48,454 bases of DNA from Bacteroidales bacterium (lineage in GTDB: Bacteria; Bacteroidota; Bacteroidia; Bacteroidales; UBA932): positions 1 to 48,454 of the forward strand of contig JAGAKH010000087.1 in NCBI GenBank assembly GCA_017625725.1. The letters run 5' to 3'. The number at the start of each line of letters is the position of its first letter. Within the stretch, counting starts at the first letter, position 1. Below the pieces are notes generated by a model that had not been told where the DNA came from, searched no databases, and was given only the letters and a program-made list of their open reading frames with translations. Both the position numbers and the translations under genes were made by a program. Shown piece after piece: positions 16,601-25,812 of this stretch.

Positions 16601-17500
16601 TTAATTTTGAGATCTGGTCTTCTTAATGCCTGTCTTGACTTCTTCGAAGCCTTCACCAAAGACACTCATGGCAGAAGAAACAGAGACAAAGGCACTTCTA
16701 TCAATTTCCTTTACAGCACCAAGAATCTCATTCATCTGGTATTTCCTGACTACCACAAGAAGTACCTTGCTTTCCTGCTGGGAATACCATCCTACAGAAT
16801 TCAGAGCGGTCACACCACGTTTGGCCGTATATATAAGATACCTGGCAATTTCCTCATATTTTGAGGAAAATATCAGTATCTGTACAGTAGACTTATTGCC
16901 AAGCAGGACATAATCCACTCCGAATGAGAATCCTAGCATAATCAGATAGGCATATATCATGTCCACCAGTCCCTTATCGGGAACTATAAGCAAAGAAGAT
17001 ATGATGAAAAGGTCAGTAAACAAGTAAACCCTTCCAGGAGACACAGGCCAGTATTTGTTGATCAGCATGGCTATTATGTCAGTACCTCCCGAACTTCCTC
17101 CGCGCAACAACACAAGACCCAGACCGACTGATTCCATGGCTGCTCCAACCAGAGCCACGAGAATCTTTTCATCCATCAGGACCTCAAGTTCCGGAAAGCG
17201 TGGAAGCAACTCAAACAGGACGGATGTCAGCCCTATAACATAAATTGTCTTGAATCCGAATGCTTTACCAAGTACGGTAAAACCTACAATAAGGAGAAAA
17301 ATATTGATTATCGGATATGACCAACCCACAGGAATGGCTCCTCCTGTCGCATATTGTATGATAGTACATAAACCGGTCAGTCCTCCGCTGGCCAGACCGT
17401 TCGGAATAATGAACGAAGTCCAGGCCAGACAGAACACGACCGAACCGACAGTCATAAGGAAATAATCCCACAGAATTGCCCAGATCTTACTGCTTTTCAT
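16601..17500 (-). CDS. YitT family membrane protein (first copy)
   Basis: This is a 299-residue YitT/DUF161 membrane protein with a C-terminal DUF2179 domain. It starts with a hydrophobic stretch after MKSSKIW and has the family motif RGGSSGGTDIIAMLI near residue 133, followed by SPGRVYLFTD. The C-terminal domain contains the KRGVTALNSVGWYSQ segment, matched by KRGVTIIPAKGWFSK in the adjacent paralogue. It begins 13 bases after leuS. The molecular role is not known; an ion or small-molecule transport function is only a guess from its topology. Confidence 0.85.
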   Translation of the reverse strand: MKSSKIWAILWDYFLMTVGSVVFCLAWTSFIIPNGLASGGLTGLCTIIQYATGGAIPVGWSYPIINIFLLIVGFTVLGKAFGFKTIYVIGLTSVLFELLPRFPELEVLMDEKILVALVGAAMESVGLGLVLLRGGSSGGTDIIAMLINKYWPVSPGRVYLFTDLFIISSLLIVPDKGLVDMIYAYLIMLGFSFGVDYVLLGNKSTVQILIFSSKYEEIARYLIYTAKRGVTALNSVGWYSQQESKVLLVVVRKYQMNEILGAVKEIDRSAFVSVSSAMSVFGEGFEEVKTGIKKTRSQN

Positions 17501-17513
17501 CTGTCAGACAAGC

Positions 17514-20279
17514 TTATTTTACAACAATGTTAACTATCTTTCCCGGTACTACGATTACCTTGACGATATTTCCGCCAGCCACATACTTAGCAGTCTGCTC
17601 CAAAGATCTGACATGTGCATCAACATCCTCCTTGGACATATCGAGAGGAAGATCAACCGTGAATCTGGTCTTACCATTGAATGAAACTGCATATGTGCAT
17701 GAGCTCTCAATGGTATAAGCCTCAACATACTCAGGGAATGCCGCATAAGTAATGCTTTCCTTATGTCCGAGTGCCTCCCAAAGTTCCTCGGCAATATGAG
17801 GAATGAAAGGAGAGAGAAGAATCACGAGAGGTTCAAGTATCTCTTTCTTGTTGCATTTCAGGTCATACAGTTCGTTTACTGCTATCATAAATGCACTCAC
17901 AGCCGTATTAAAAGAGAATGCCTCGATATCAGCACGAACCTTTCCAATAAGCTTATGAAGTGACTTGAGTTCCTCAGGACCAGCCTTCTCATCTGTAACG
18001 ACAAGTCCGTCCCTGTCATAGAACAATCTCCATACCCTCTTGATGAAACGGTTGACACCGTCAATACCATTCGTATCCCACGGCTTGGCCTGCTCAAGAG
18101 GACCAAGGAACATTTCATAAAGTCTCAGAGTATCAGCACCGTAAGTATCGCATATCATATCCGGATTCACGACATTGAACATGGATTTAGACATCTTTTC
18201 AATAGCCCATCCGCAGATATATTCACCATCCTCAAGAATGAATTCCGCATTAGCGAAATCAGGCATCCAGTTACGGAAAGCCTCCAGGTCAAGACGGTCA
18301 TTGCGGACAATATTGACATCCACATGAATCTCTGTCGTCTCATACTGGTCTTTCAGTCCATATGACACAAATGTATTGGTATTGATGATTCTGTAAACAA
18401 AGTTTGAACGTCCCTGGATCATACCCTGGTTGATCAGTTTCTTGAAAGGCTCCTTCTCACATACATAACCGAGGTCATAAAGGAACTTGTTCCAGAAACG
18501 CGAGTAGATAAGATGTCCTGTAGCGTGCTCTGTTCCACCGATATAAAGGTCTACATTCCTCCAGTACTCATCGGCCTCAACACTTACAAGGGCCTGATCG
18601 TTGTGAGGATCCATATAACGGAGATAATAGGCGCTGCTGCCAGCAAAACCCGGCATGGTACTCTTCTCGATAGGACAACCTTCATATGTCCAGTCCTTGG
18701 CACGTCCCAGAGGCGGCTCACCTGACTCTGTAGGAAGATACTTGTCTACCTCAGGAAGCTCAAGAGGGAGCTTGTCAAACGGCATAGGAGTAGCGATATC
18801 ATCCTTGAAATACATAGGGAACGGTTCACCCCAATATCTCTGACGGGAGAAGATTGCATCACGAAGACGATAATTTATCTTTCTATGTCCTATGCCATGC
18901 TTCTCGACATAATCGATTGCTGCCGGAATCGCCTCCTTGACTGTCATTCCATTGAGGAAGCCGGAATTGCACATGACGCCTTCCTTGGCATCAAAGCTTG
19001 ATTCACTGACATCGCAGCCCTCGATAAGAGGAATTATCGGAAGATTGAATGTCTTGGCAAAGGCATAGTCACGGCTGTCATGGGCTGGAACAGCCATGAT
19101 TGCACCGGTTCCATAACCTGCCAGTACATATTCAGAAATCCATACAGGCACTTTGTCACCTGTAAGAGGATTTATCGCATATGAGCCGGAGAACACACCC
19201 GTAACCTTTCTTGTTTCTGTCATTCTCTCCCTCTCGGTCTTCTTCCTTGCCATCTGCAGATACTCTTCGACTGCAGCAGACTGCTCTGGAACAGTAAGTT
19301 TCTCCACCCACTCGCTTTCCGGAGCAAGCACCATGAATGTGACGCCGAAAACAGTGTCTGCACGAGTAGTGAAGATCGTCATATCGTATTCCTCTGTACC
19401 GTTGCTTACCTTGAAGACCATTTCTGCACCCTGACTCTTTCCGATCCAGTTACGCTGCATATCCTTAAGGGAATCTGTCCAATCAAGTCCCTCCATATCC
19501 TCAAGGAGTCTTCCTGCATATGCAGACACCCTGAGCTGCCACTGTGTCATCTTCTTCTGTTCAACAGGATGTCCTCCCCTGACAGAATAACCTTCCTTTA
19601 CTTCATCATTGGCAAGTACGGTTCCAAGTGCCGGGCACCAGTTAACTGCAGTTTCTCCCTGATAGGCAATACGATACTGCATAAGGACATCTGACTTCTC
19701 CTTATCAGAGAATGACTTCCACTGTTCTGCACTGAATGATCTGACGTCACCACATGCTGCATCAACGGACAAATTTCCTTCTGCAGCAAACAAAGCCTCA
19801 AGTTCCTCAATCGGACGTGCCTTCTGGAGTGAATTGTCATACCAGCTTCCGAACATCTTGAGGAATGCCCACTGAGTCCATTTGTAATAACCAGGATCAC
19901 ATGTGCGGACTTCCCTGTCCCAGTCATATGAGAATCCGATTCTGTCAAGCTGCTCACGATAGCGTGCAATATTCTTCTCTGTTGTCGTAGCAGGATGCTG
20001 GCCGGTCTGGATCGCATACTGTTCTGCAGGCAGTCCGAATGCATCATATCCCATCGGATGGAGAACATTGAAGCCACACAAGCGTTTGTAACGGCTGTAT
20101 ATATCGCTGGCGATATAGCCAAGAGGATGACCGACATGAAGACCAGCACCAGACGGATAAGGGAACATGTCAAGAACATAATATTTCGGCCTTGAATTGT
20201 CTATCTCGGCCTTGAAAGTATGGTTTGCAGCCCAATAAGACTGCCATTTCTTCTCAATTTCCTTGAAATTATAATCCAT
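17514..20279 (-). CDS. leuS: Leucyl-tRNA synthetase
   Basis: LeuRS charges tRNA-Leu. The 921-residue protein has all class Ia landmarks: the HIGH-type motif HVGH at 48-51, the CP1 editing domain with the threonine-rich [13 protein letters not shown] and [15 protein letters not shown], the KMSKS motif at 695-699, and a C-terminal anticodon-binding and appended domain ending [11 protein letters not shown]. It lies between the M28-like/TonB fusion gene (18 bases upstream) and the yitT pair (13 bases downstream), probably in one transcript. Nothing unusual is seen in the catalytic sites. Confidence 0.97.
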   Translation of the reverse strand: MDYNFKEIEKKWQSYWAANHTFKAEIDNSRPKYYVLDMFPYPSGAGLHVGHPLGYIASDIYSRYKRLCGFNVLHPMGYDAFGLPAEQYAIQTGQHPATTTEKNIARYREQLDRIGFSYDWDREVRTCDPGYYKWTQWAFLKMFGSWYDNSLQKARPIEELEALFAAEGNLSVDAACGDVRSFSAEQWKSFSDKEKSDVLMQYRIAYQGETAVNWCPALGTVLANDEVKEGYSVRGGHPVEQKKMTQWQLRVSAYAGRLLEDMEGLDWTDSLKDMQRNWIGKSQGAEMVFKVSNGTEEYDMTIFTTRADTVFGVTFMVLAPESEWVEKLTVPEQSAAVEEYLQMARKKTERERMTETRKVTGVFSGSYAINPLTGDKVPVWISEYVLAGYGTGAIMAVPAHDSRDYAFAKTFNLPIIPLIEGCDVSESSFDAKEGVMCNSGFLNGMTVKEAIPAAIDYVEKHGIGHRKINYRLRDAIFSRQRYWGEPFPMYFKDDIATPMPFDKLPLELPEVDKYLPTESGEPPLGRAKDWTYEGCPIEKSTMPGFAGSSAYYLRYMDPHNDQALVSVEADEYWRNVDLYIGGTEHATGHLIYSRFWNKFLYDLGYVCEKEPFKKLINQGMIQGRSNFVYRIINTNTFVSYGLKDQYETTEIHVDVNIVRNDRLDLEAFRNWMPDFANAEFILEDGEYICGWAIEKMSKSMFNVVNPDMICDTYGADTLRLYEMFLGPLEQAKPWDTNGIDGVNRFIKRVWRLFYDRDGLVVTDEKAGPEELKSLHKLIGKVRADIEAFSFNTAVSAFMIAVNELYDLKCNKKEILEPLVILLSPFIPHIAEELWEALGHKESITYAAFPEYVEAYTIESSCTYAVSFNGKTRFTVDLPLDMSKEDVDAHVRSLEQTAKYVAGGNIVKVIVVPGKIVNIVVK

Positions 20280-20297
20280 GTCTATATATAATTTAAA

Positions 20298-21656
20298 TTA
20301 TTTCCTTATTCCAAAACTTGACTTTCCGCCCTTTCTTTCGAGCTTGAACTCAATTGTCACGCTCATTGAAGACCGGACTTTATTCCCTTTTACTCTTCCA
20401 GGTCTCCACTTAGGTGATGCACTGACGACCTTGACTGCCTCTGCATTCAATTCTTCAGAAACACCCCTCAACACTCTTACATCAGAAACCCTTCCATCCT
20501 TTTCTATGATGAAGTCCACTACTACTCGTCCCTGAACACCTTCACGCACTGCCTTTTCCGGATATTTCAGATACTGGTACACCCACTTCTCCATAAACTG
20601 TCTCGGGTCTGCACTATTAAGAAACATCGGTCTCTGGTCACAATCATAATATGCCACTACATCATCATAAGCCGGACCTCTAGGAGCCACCTTTGATGAG
20701 CGGAAAGCTATTTCTTTGTCTGTAGCGGACATCTCAACAATAAAATTGTAGATGTATTCCAGTTCTCTTTCCATCATATCATAGCTCAACAGAGACGGAG
20801 TATCCTTATCGGTATTATGCTCAGGATATCGTCCTGTAGTGAACAAGACAGAAGGAATCTCTTTGGAATAGAATGCCCTATGATCAGAAGGATATGGTTC
20901 CTCGGAAGTGATTTCCGGAACAACAGGCTGAAGTCCGGAGGACACTTTGACGATAAGGTCATTCATATCAAGGTTTGAAGATGTGTATGCATAGAAACCA
21001 TTATAACCGGTTCCCAGCATATCCAGGTTGACCATTGCCTTGATGTCATCAACATCCTTGAAAGACCTGTTCAGGAAATACCATGAGCCTGCAAAAGTAT
21101 CCAGAGAACTGCCAAAAGCTGCAAAGATTACAGACCTTCTGAACATTATCCGGTTCATTCTGACTCTATCGGCAAGCTCGAGAAGAATTGCAAGTCCGGA
21201 AGCATTTCCATTCGCACCATAATAAATACGTTCCACAGGCTCACCGTCAACCGTCATAGTCATCGTCCCGAGATTATCCAATCTGGCACCAACTACAATA
21301 TATTCATTCTTCAATTTCTTGTCATAGCCCTGAACAACAGCAACGACATTTCTGGATGTCATAATGGAATCTGCATCCATCTTTCTTCCGAAGAGGTCTC
21401 CCCCTTCAGGCGAAAGCATATCCAATCCATACTCTTTGAAAACAGTCTCCACATATTCAGCTGCTAGCTTTTCGCCTTCCGAGCCTGACTTCCTTCCATC
21501 CATGGCTGCTGCAGCCAGATTACGCACATGAGTCTTCAACACAGTAACCGTCTCACTGTCGTACAATTCATCATACACAGCATCGGTACGATATTGTGCA
21601 AAAGAAGACACAGTCAGCAACAGCGTCATCAAGGACAAGAAAAAATTATTCTTCAT
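20298..21656 (-). CDS. M28-like pseudopeptidase domain fused to a TonB C-terminal domain
   Basis: This 452-residue protein has a signal peptide (about 1-20), an M28-type domain (about 40-310) and a TonB C-terminal domain (about 345-440, with YPEKAVREGVQGRVVVDF and the WRPG segment). The M28 fold is recognisable from IVVGARLDNLG, YYGANGNASG, VNLDMLG and HNTDKDTPS. However, Arg125 sits where the first zinc His is expected, Gly150 replaces the bridging Asp, and Ser183/Ser184 replace the catalytic Glu pair. Asp212 and His280 remain. The domain is therefore probably non-catalytic and may bind peptide or peptidoglycan. The SPOR lipoprotein gene 2 bases upstream also suggests an envelope role. Confidence 0.8.
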   Translation of the reverse strand: MKNNFFLSLMTLLLTVSSFAQYRTDAVYDELYDSETVTVLKTHVRNLAAAAMDGRKSGSEGEKLAAEYVETVFKEYGLDMLSPEGGDLFGRKMDADSIMTSRNVVAVVQGYDKKLKNEYIVVGARLDNLGTMTMTVDGEPVERIYYGANGNASGLAILLELADRVRMNRIMFRRSVIFAAFGSSLDTFAGSWYFLNRSFKDVDDIKAMVNLDMLGTGYNGFYAYTSSNLDMNDLIVKVSSGLQPVVPEITSEEPYPSDHRAFYSKEIPSVLFTTGRYPEHNTDKDTPSLLSYDMMERELEYIYNFIVEMSATDKEIAFRSSKVAPRGPAYDDVVAYYDCDQRPMFLNSADPRQFMEKWVYQYLKYPEKAVREGVQGRVVVDFIIEKDGRVSDVRVLRGVSEELNAEAVKVVSASPKWRPGRVKGNKVRSSMSVTIEFKLERKGGKSSFGIRK

Positions 21657-21658
21657 AC

Positions 21659-22198
21659 TTACTCATTCAGAAGAATCCACACATCATTTGGACAGAATGT
21701 CTCCTTCCTGACTTTCTTCAATGCATCAAGAGCATCCTGCAGATTGTTGACCGGACATAAACCCACCGCAATCAAACCATTTCGAAAACTGATCAATGCC
21801 GGTTTATAACCAAAGGATGATACTTTCTTTAAAAGAGCTTCCGCATTTGTTCTGTGTCTGTATGAGCCGATTATGATATAATATCTGGCCTCCAGCTTTG
21901 TTGTGAACAAGCCACCCAGCTTAGCCGGATTCAGAATCGTACCTCCATTCTGGCGAATACCTTCAAGGGCAGCCAGAGAGTCTAATGCCGCAAGAGAATC
22001 TCTCATCATCCTTTCTGCCTGTTTCAGAGAGTCAAGACGTGCCTGTTGGGCAGCCTCCTCTATACGCAAAACTTCAATTCTCTTATTCTCAATCATATCA
22101 CTGGTCGGTCTGCCTGCAAGTTTCCTCAAGAAATCACAGCCAGTCAGCATTAACAGAGATGATATGGCAAGCAGTATCAACGATTTTTTCATATTCAT
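21659..22198 (-). CDS. SPOR-domain lipoprotein
   Basis: The 179-residue product begins with a lipoprotein signal (hydrophobic stretch then LTGC), has a charged, probably coiled-coil middle (about 35-75), and ends in a SPOR-type domain (about 100-175, with ARYYIIIGSYRHRTNAEALL). SPOR domains bind denuded peptidoglycan glycans at division sites. The start is ATG 22198, because a perfect promoter lies at 22229-22259 and the longer reading frame would overlap the divergent CapA gene. It heads a five-gene run with the M28-like/TonB fusion, leuS and the yitT pair. Confidence 0.82.
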   Translation of the reverse strand: MNMKKSLILLAISSLLMLTGCDFLRKLAGRPTSDMIENKRIEVLRIEEAAQQARLDSLKQAERMMRDSLAALDSLAALEGIRQNGGTILNPAKLGGLFTTKLEARYYIIIGSYRHRTNAEALLKKVSSFGYKPALISFRNGLIAVGLCPVNNLQDALDALKKVRKETFCPNDVWILLNE

Positions 22199-22228
22199 CA
22201 CTACTCTTTCAAAAATTGCACATTCGTG

Positions 22229-22259
22229 CAAATTTAAATAATTAATGGTCTGAGACAAA
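22229..22259 (-). promoter_or_regulatory. Consensus promoter of the SPOR-leuS-yitT operon
   Basis: On the minus strand TTTG (complement of 22256-22259), 19 bases, then TAAATTTG (complement of 22229-22236) match the Bacteroidetes consensus exactly. The predicted transcript start near 22222 gives a leader of about 25 bases before the ATG at 22198. Confidence 0.8.
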
Positions 22260-22269
22260 ATAAAAATGA

Positions 22270-22277
22270 TATATTTG
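22270..22277 (+). promoter_or_regulatory. Candidate -7 element of the capA-phoH operon
   Basis: TATATTTG matches TAnnTTTG and lies 24 bases upstream of the TTG start at 22302. The -33 position is not recognisable. It is divergent from, and close to, the promoter at 22229-22259. Confidence 0.5.
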
Positions 22278-22301
22278 CAGAGTATCTGAAAACTGGCAGC
22301 T

Positions 22302-23450
22302 TTGAAAATCCCAAGAGCCCTCATAGACAGAGTCTTGACCTTAACCGCCATTATATTCACAATGTGCGGGTGGTCTGCTGGTGCACAGACATTGAACCTT
22401 CCATCAGAATGGATGGAAAACCAAAAGATCGCAAGGCCTCTTTACAAAGCTGACACTCTTACTATATGCATCATGGGGGATATCATGATGCATACGGCAC
22501 AAATCGAGAATGCCGCGGTAAAAGATGGAGATTACACCTTCAACACCTACTTCAGCCTGATTCAGGACAGACTTGAAGAGGCCGATCTGACAATTGCAAA
22601 CATGGAGTTCACTTTAGGTGGCCCTCCATACACAGGATACCCGTCATTTTCCGCTCCGGACCAGTTTGCGGAATACGTCGCGGAATCAGGTATAAACGTT
22701 TTTCTGATGGCCAATAACCACATATTCGACAAAGGCAGCAAAGGGGCGGCAAGGACATTGGAACAGTATGACAGACTGGCACTTACACATGGCATCAGAT
22801 ATTGCGGTATAGCAAAGGACGCGGAGCAGAAAGATATCATTCATCCTTTACAGGTCAGGATGAAAGGAATGAAGATTTCACTGATCAACTTCACTTACGG
22901 CACAAACACAGGCGGCTCAGAAGCATGGCCGAAGGTCAATTACATGAACGACAAGACATCCCTTCTTGAAGCGTTGAGAAAAGCCGAAGGCAGCGACCTG
23001 ACACTTGTTCTTCCCCATTGGGGCAATGAATATGAGTTAACCCACTCATCAGGTCAGGAAGACATGGCCAGATGGCTTATAGAAAATGGTGCAGATGCGA
23101 TTATCGGAGCCCATCCCCATGTCGTCCAGGACTCCGAATTCATTGAAGATATACCTGTAGTGTATTCACTTGGGAATGCTGTCTCCAACATGAGTGCTCC
23201 AAACACGCAGCTTGGCATGATTGCTACTATAAAGATGGTCAGGGAAACAGACGGTGATGTCAGGATGCTGCATCCCGAACTCACATGGACATGGTGCTCA
23301 AGACCAGGCGGCTTCTGCAACTCATACATAATCATTCCAGTAGAAGAGTATCTGGATAGACCGGAAGAATGGAAGAACAGGAATGATTACACAAAGATGG
23401 TCGCCACATATAAAAGAGTCAAGGAAATATTTAGGAACAGAACAATATAA
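22302..23450 (+). CDS. CapA-family (PGA_cap) metallophosphatase-like protein
   Basis: The 382-residue protein carries a signal-like N-terminus (about 8-29, ending AGA) and a CapA/PgsA-type metallophosphoesterase fold: GDIMMH (Asp60, His64), NMEFTLGG, NNHIFDKG, LPHWGNEY and GAHPHVVQ. Relatives take part in poly-gamma-glutamate or other capsule assembly; the role here is not determined. The start is TTG at 22302, which keeps the signal sequence intact and is 24 bases from a -7 element; the next ATG, at the Met of TMCGW, would remove most of it. The stop codon overlaps the phoH ATG by one base, so translation is coupled. Confidence 0.8.
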   Translation: MKIPRALIDRVLTLTAIIFTMCGWSAGAQTLNLPSEWMENQKIARPLYKADTLTICIMGDIMMHTAQIENAAVKDGDYTFNTYFSLIQDRLEEADLTIANMEFTLGGPPYTGYPSFSAPDQFAEYVAESGINVFLMANNHIFDKGSKGAARTLEQYDRLALTHGIRYCGIAKDAEQKDIIHPLQVRMKGMKISLINFTYGTNTGGSEAWPKVNYMNDKTSLLEALRKAEGSDLTLVLPHWGNEYELTHSSGQEDMARWLIENGADAIIGAHPHVVQDSEFIEDIPVVYSLGNAVSNMSAPNTQLGMIATIKMVRETDGDVRMLHPELTWTWCSRPGGFCNSYIIIPVEEYLDRPEEWKNRNDYTKMVATYKRVKEIFRNRTI

Positions 23451-24400
23451 TGAAGACAAGAAAGACTATACTGCTTGAAGCAATCGACCCTATAGAAATC
23501 TACGGTCCAGGGAACAAGATTCTGGAAGCACTCTGCGGCTATTTCCCTAATCTGAAGGTAGCGGCAAGAGGTAATGAGATTATCCTGGAAGGAGATGATC
23601 AGGATACTGAAGAGTTCAGTAGGAAGGTCAATATGCTGATTGAACGCAGGAAACACAAGATGAATCTCACTCCATACGACGTAGAAGACATCTTTGACGG
23701 AGAAAGCACTCCTGACAGATTCAAGCTCAACGGAGATTCTGTCATAGTCCACGGAAATGACGGCAAGCCTATCAAAGCCCGTAACCGGACACAAGAGGAG
23801 ATGGTAAAGGCATATTTCGAGAACGACCTCATCTTTGCCATAGGCCCGGCCGGAACAGGAAAGACCTATATTGCCATCGCATTGGCAGTAAGGGCACTGA
23901 AAAACAGGGAGATCAAAAGGATAATCCTGACGCGTCCGGCTGTGGAAGCAGGAGAAAGACTCGGATTTCTGCCCGGAGACCTCAAAGACAAACTGGACCC
24001 ATATCTTCAGCCTCTATATGATGCTTTAGGTGACATGATTCCGGCCAAAAGGCTGCAGGATTTCATGGCTGAAGGCACCATTCAGATTGCTCCACTCGCA
24101 TACATGAGAGGACGTACATTGGACAGGGCATGCGTAATCCTGGATGAAGCTCAGAACACAAATCTGGGACAGTTGAAGATGTTCCTTACAAGAATGGGAT
24201 GCGATGCAAAATTCATTGTAACCGGAGATGCGAGTCAGATTGACCTGCCGAACAGAAAAGATTCCGGCCTGCTGAAAGGAATCGAGCTGACACGCAGCAT
24301 AAAAGGTATAAAGACCATCACCTTCAGAAACGAAGACATCGTAAGACATCCTCTTGTAGCAAAGATCGTCAAGGCATTCGAAAAAGGGGAACCGGCTTAA
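23450..24400 (+). CDS. PhoH-family ATPase
   Basis: The 316-residue cytoplasmic protein contains an N-terminal domain (about 1-110) and a PhoH P-loop ATPase domain with Walker A GPAGTGKT at 132-139 and Walker B CVILDEAQN, followed by TGDASQIDLP. PhoH proteins are linked to RNA metabolism and ribosome maturation in other bacteria, often near ybeY. It starts at the ATG that overlaps the CapA stop by one base. A terminator overlaps its last codons. Confidence 0.93.
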   Translation: MKTRKTILLEAIDPIEIYGPGNKILEALCGYFPNLKVAARGNEIILEGDDQDTEEFSRKVNMLIERRKHKMNLTPYDVEDIFDGESTPDRFKLNGDSVIVHGNDGKPIKARNRTQEEMVKAYFENDLIFAIGPAGTGKTYIAIALAVRALKNREIKRIILTRPAVEAGERLGFLPGDLKDKLDPYLQPLYDALGDMIPAKRLQDFMAEGTIQIAPLAYMRGRTLDRACVILDEAQNTNLGQLKMFLTRMGCDAKFIVTGDASQIDLPNRKDSGLLKGIELTRSIKGIKTITFRNEDIVRHPLVAKIVKAFEKGEPA

Positions 24401-24414
24401 CCGATTCCCCTTTT
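24382..24414. terminator. Bidirectional terminator between phoH and the TPR gene
   Basis: AAAAGGGGAA (24382-24391) pairs with TTCCCCTTTT (24405-24414), and CGG/CCG adds an inner stem. The left arm includes the final phoH codons and its stop lies in the loop. A T-rich tail follows on the plus strand and an A-rich left arm serves the minus strand, suiting the convergent genes. Confidence 0.85.
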
Positions 24415-24434
24415 ATTATTGAATTACAACAAAA

Positions 24435-25784
24435 TTACTCAGCCTGACCGCTCTTTACGACTGCATCGTACTTGTCATATCCTTCCTGATACTTGGCTTC
24501 CTTGTCACGGAAACGGTAGCAGATATTCTTGAGATATTCAGCTACATTGACTCTGATTCCGTTATCCTTTGACACCTCATATGCCTTTACAAATGGCTCA
24601 TAAGCATCGATGAGAGCCTTCTCAAACTGCTCTACGAGCACCTGATACTTAGCATCATCATATTCATTTGCAGCCTTGTCCTGGATCTCGATAGCTATGT
24701 TATAGAACATGATACCCTTGCCGATGAATCCGAACTCATATTCAGGATTTACACCCTGGCATGCGTCATAAGCTGCAACAGCCTTAGCAAGATAGTCCTC
24801 TGCATTCTCAGGATCTGCCTGACGAAGCTCATTATAGATGTTACCCTCAACATAATAGAGAGAAGCATTGTTCGGCTCATTTGCCTTGGCAGCATTGATA
24901 AGTTCGAAAAGTCTGTCTGGGTTCTGCTTGTTTTCAAGGTAGTAGTTGATCAGACCGATAAGGATACTCTGGCTCTGTGGGAACTTTGCAAATCCCTGCT
25001 CAAGGACATCTCTTGAGGCATCCTTGTCACCAAGGTTCACATATACGTCTGCAAGCTTTGCAAACACTTCGCCATCCTCATAATAATACTCGGCAGCAAG
25101 ACACTGCTCAAAGCACTTCTTCGACTTTTCATAATCCTTTACCATCCAAGCAGTGAAACCAGCATTATAGATGGCAGCTGTATCAAGTCTTGCAAGCGGT
25201 TCAGTCGCAGAAGCCTCAGCAGCCTTCTCGAAAAGCTGGCTTGCACCTGCAAGGTTTCCGAAAGTATAGCAGTTCATACCGTCATTAAGGTAGCCGTTTG
25301 CAATCTTCTCAAGGCCTGCAAGGATATCCTTGGTCTTAGATTTCTTTGCATCGACTTCATAAGCCTTCTTGAATGCCTCAAGAGCACCTGCAAGAGGTTC
25401 CTCCACTACCGGTGCAGTGACATTTATGATTGCAAGCTGTCCGTTTCTGTTGAAATAGAACTCCTTGTCAGCAAATGTCTGCTTTTCGTATGGCTCGCCT
25501 GAAAGTTCAACAACCTCTACAGAAAGCGGCTGCTCGTTAGCCATAATAAGCTGAAGTTCCTGCTTGCTTGCACCGATCCATGCAGAACCAGCTGGTGCGT
25601 TGTAAGCATCCATATAAGAATTTGCAAGCTTAAGCCAGGTAGCGACCTTTGTTGCCTTCTTTGCATCCTGGGCAGCAGCCTTTGCGCTCTCAACCGCCTT
25701 CTTTGCTGCGGCTGGAGTCTTGACTTGTGCATCAGCGAACTGAACTGAAAGAAGCACTGCTAATGCGATCAAAATTCTCTTCAT
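24435..25784 (-). CDS. Secreted or periplasmic tetratricopeptide-repeat protein
   Basis: The 449-residue protein has a signal peptide (about 1-19, ending FADA), then a Lys/Ala-rich segment (20-45), and from about residue 150 a run of TPR-like helix pairs, for example around YNAGFTAWMVKDYEKSKKC, FAKLADVYVNLGDKDASRD and VEGNIYNELRQADPENAED. TPR domains mediate protein-protein contacts; no catalytic motif is seen. It begins 28 bases after gyrA on the same strand, so it may be read from the gyrA promoter. It ends at a shared terminator. The specific role is unknown. Confidence 0.8.
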   Translation of the reverse strand: MKRILIALAVLLSVQFADAQVKTPAAAKKAVESAKAAAQDAKKATKVATWLKLANSYMDAYNAPAGSAWIGASKQELQLIMANEQPLSVEVVELSGEPYEKQTFADKEFYFNRNGQLAIINVTAPVVEEPLAGALEAFKKAYEVDAKKSKTKDILAGLEKIANGYLNDGMNCYTFGNLAGASQLFEKAAEASATEPLARLDTAAIYNAGFTAWMVKDYEKSKKCFEQCLAAEYYYEDGEVFAKLADVYVNLGDKDASRDVLEQGFAKFPQSQSILIGLINYYLENKQNPDRLFELINAAKANEPNNASLYYVEGNIYNELRQADPENAEDYLAKAVAAYDACQGVNPEYEFGFIGKGIMFYNIAIEIQDKAANEYDDAKYQVLVEQFEKALIDAYEPFVKAYEVSKDNGIRVNVAEYLKNICYRFRDKEAKYQEGYDKYDAVVKSGQAE

Positions 25785-25812
25785 AGCTAATTGATTTTAA
25801 TATAGTTATAGA

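Noticed and set aside
22216-22231. Small palindrome TTGCAC-attc-GTGCAA near the SPOR gene transcript start, possible operator
   Set aside because: Six-base arms are short enough to arise by chance, and part of it belongs to the -7 element.
22199-22360. Longer start for the SPOR lipoprotein gene
   Set aside because: It would cover the consensus promoter and overlap the divergent CapA gene, and would bury the lipoprotein signal 54 residues inside the protein.
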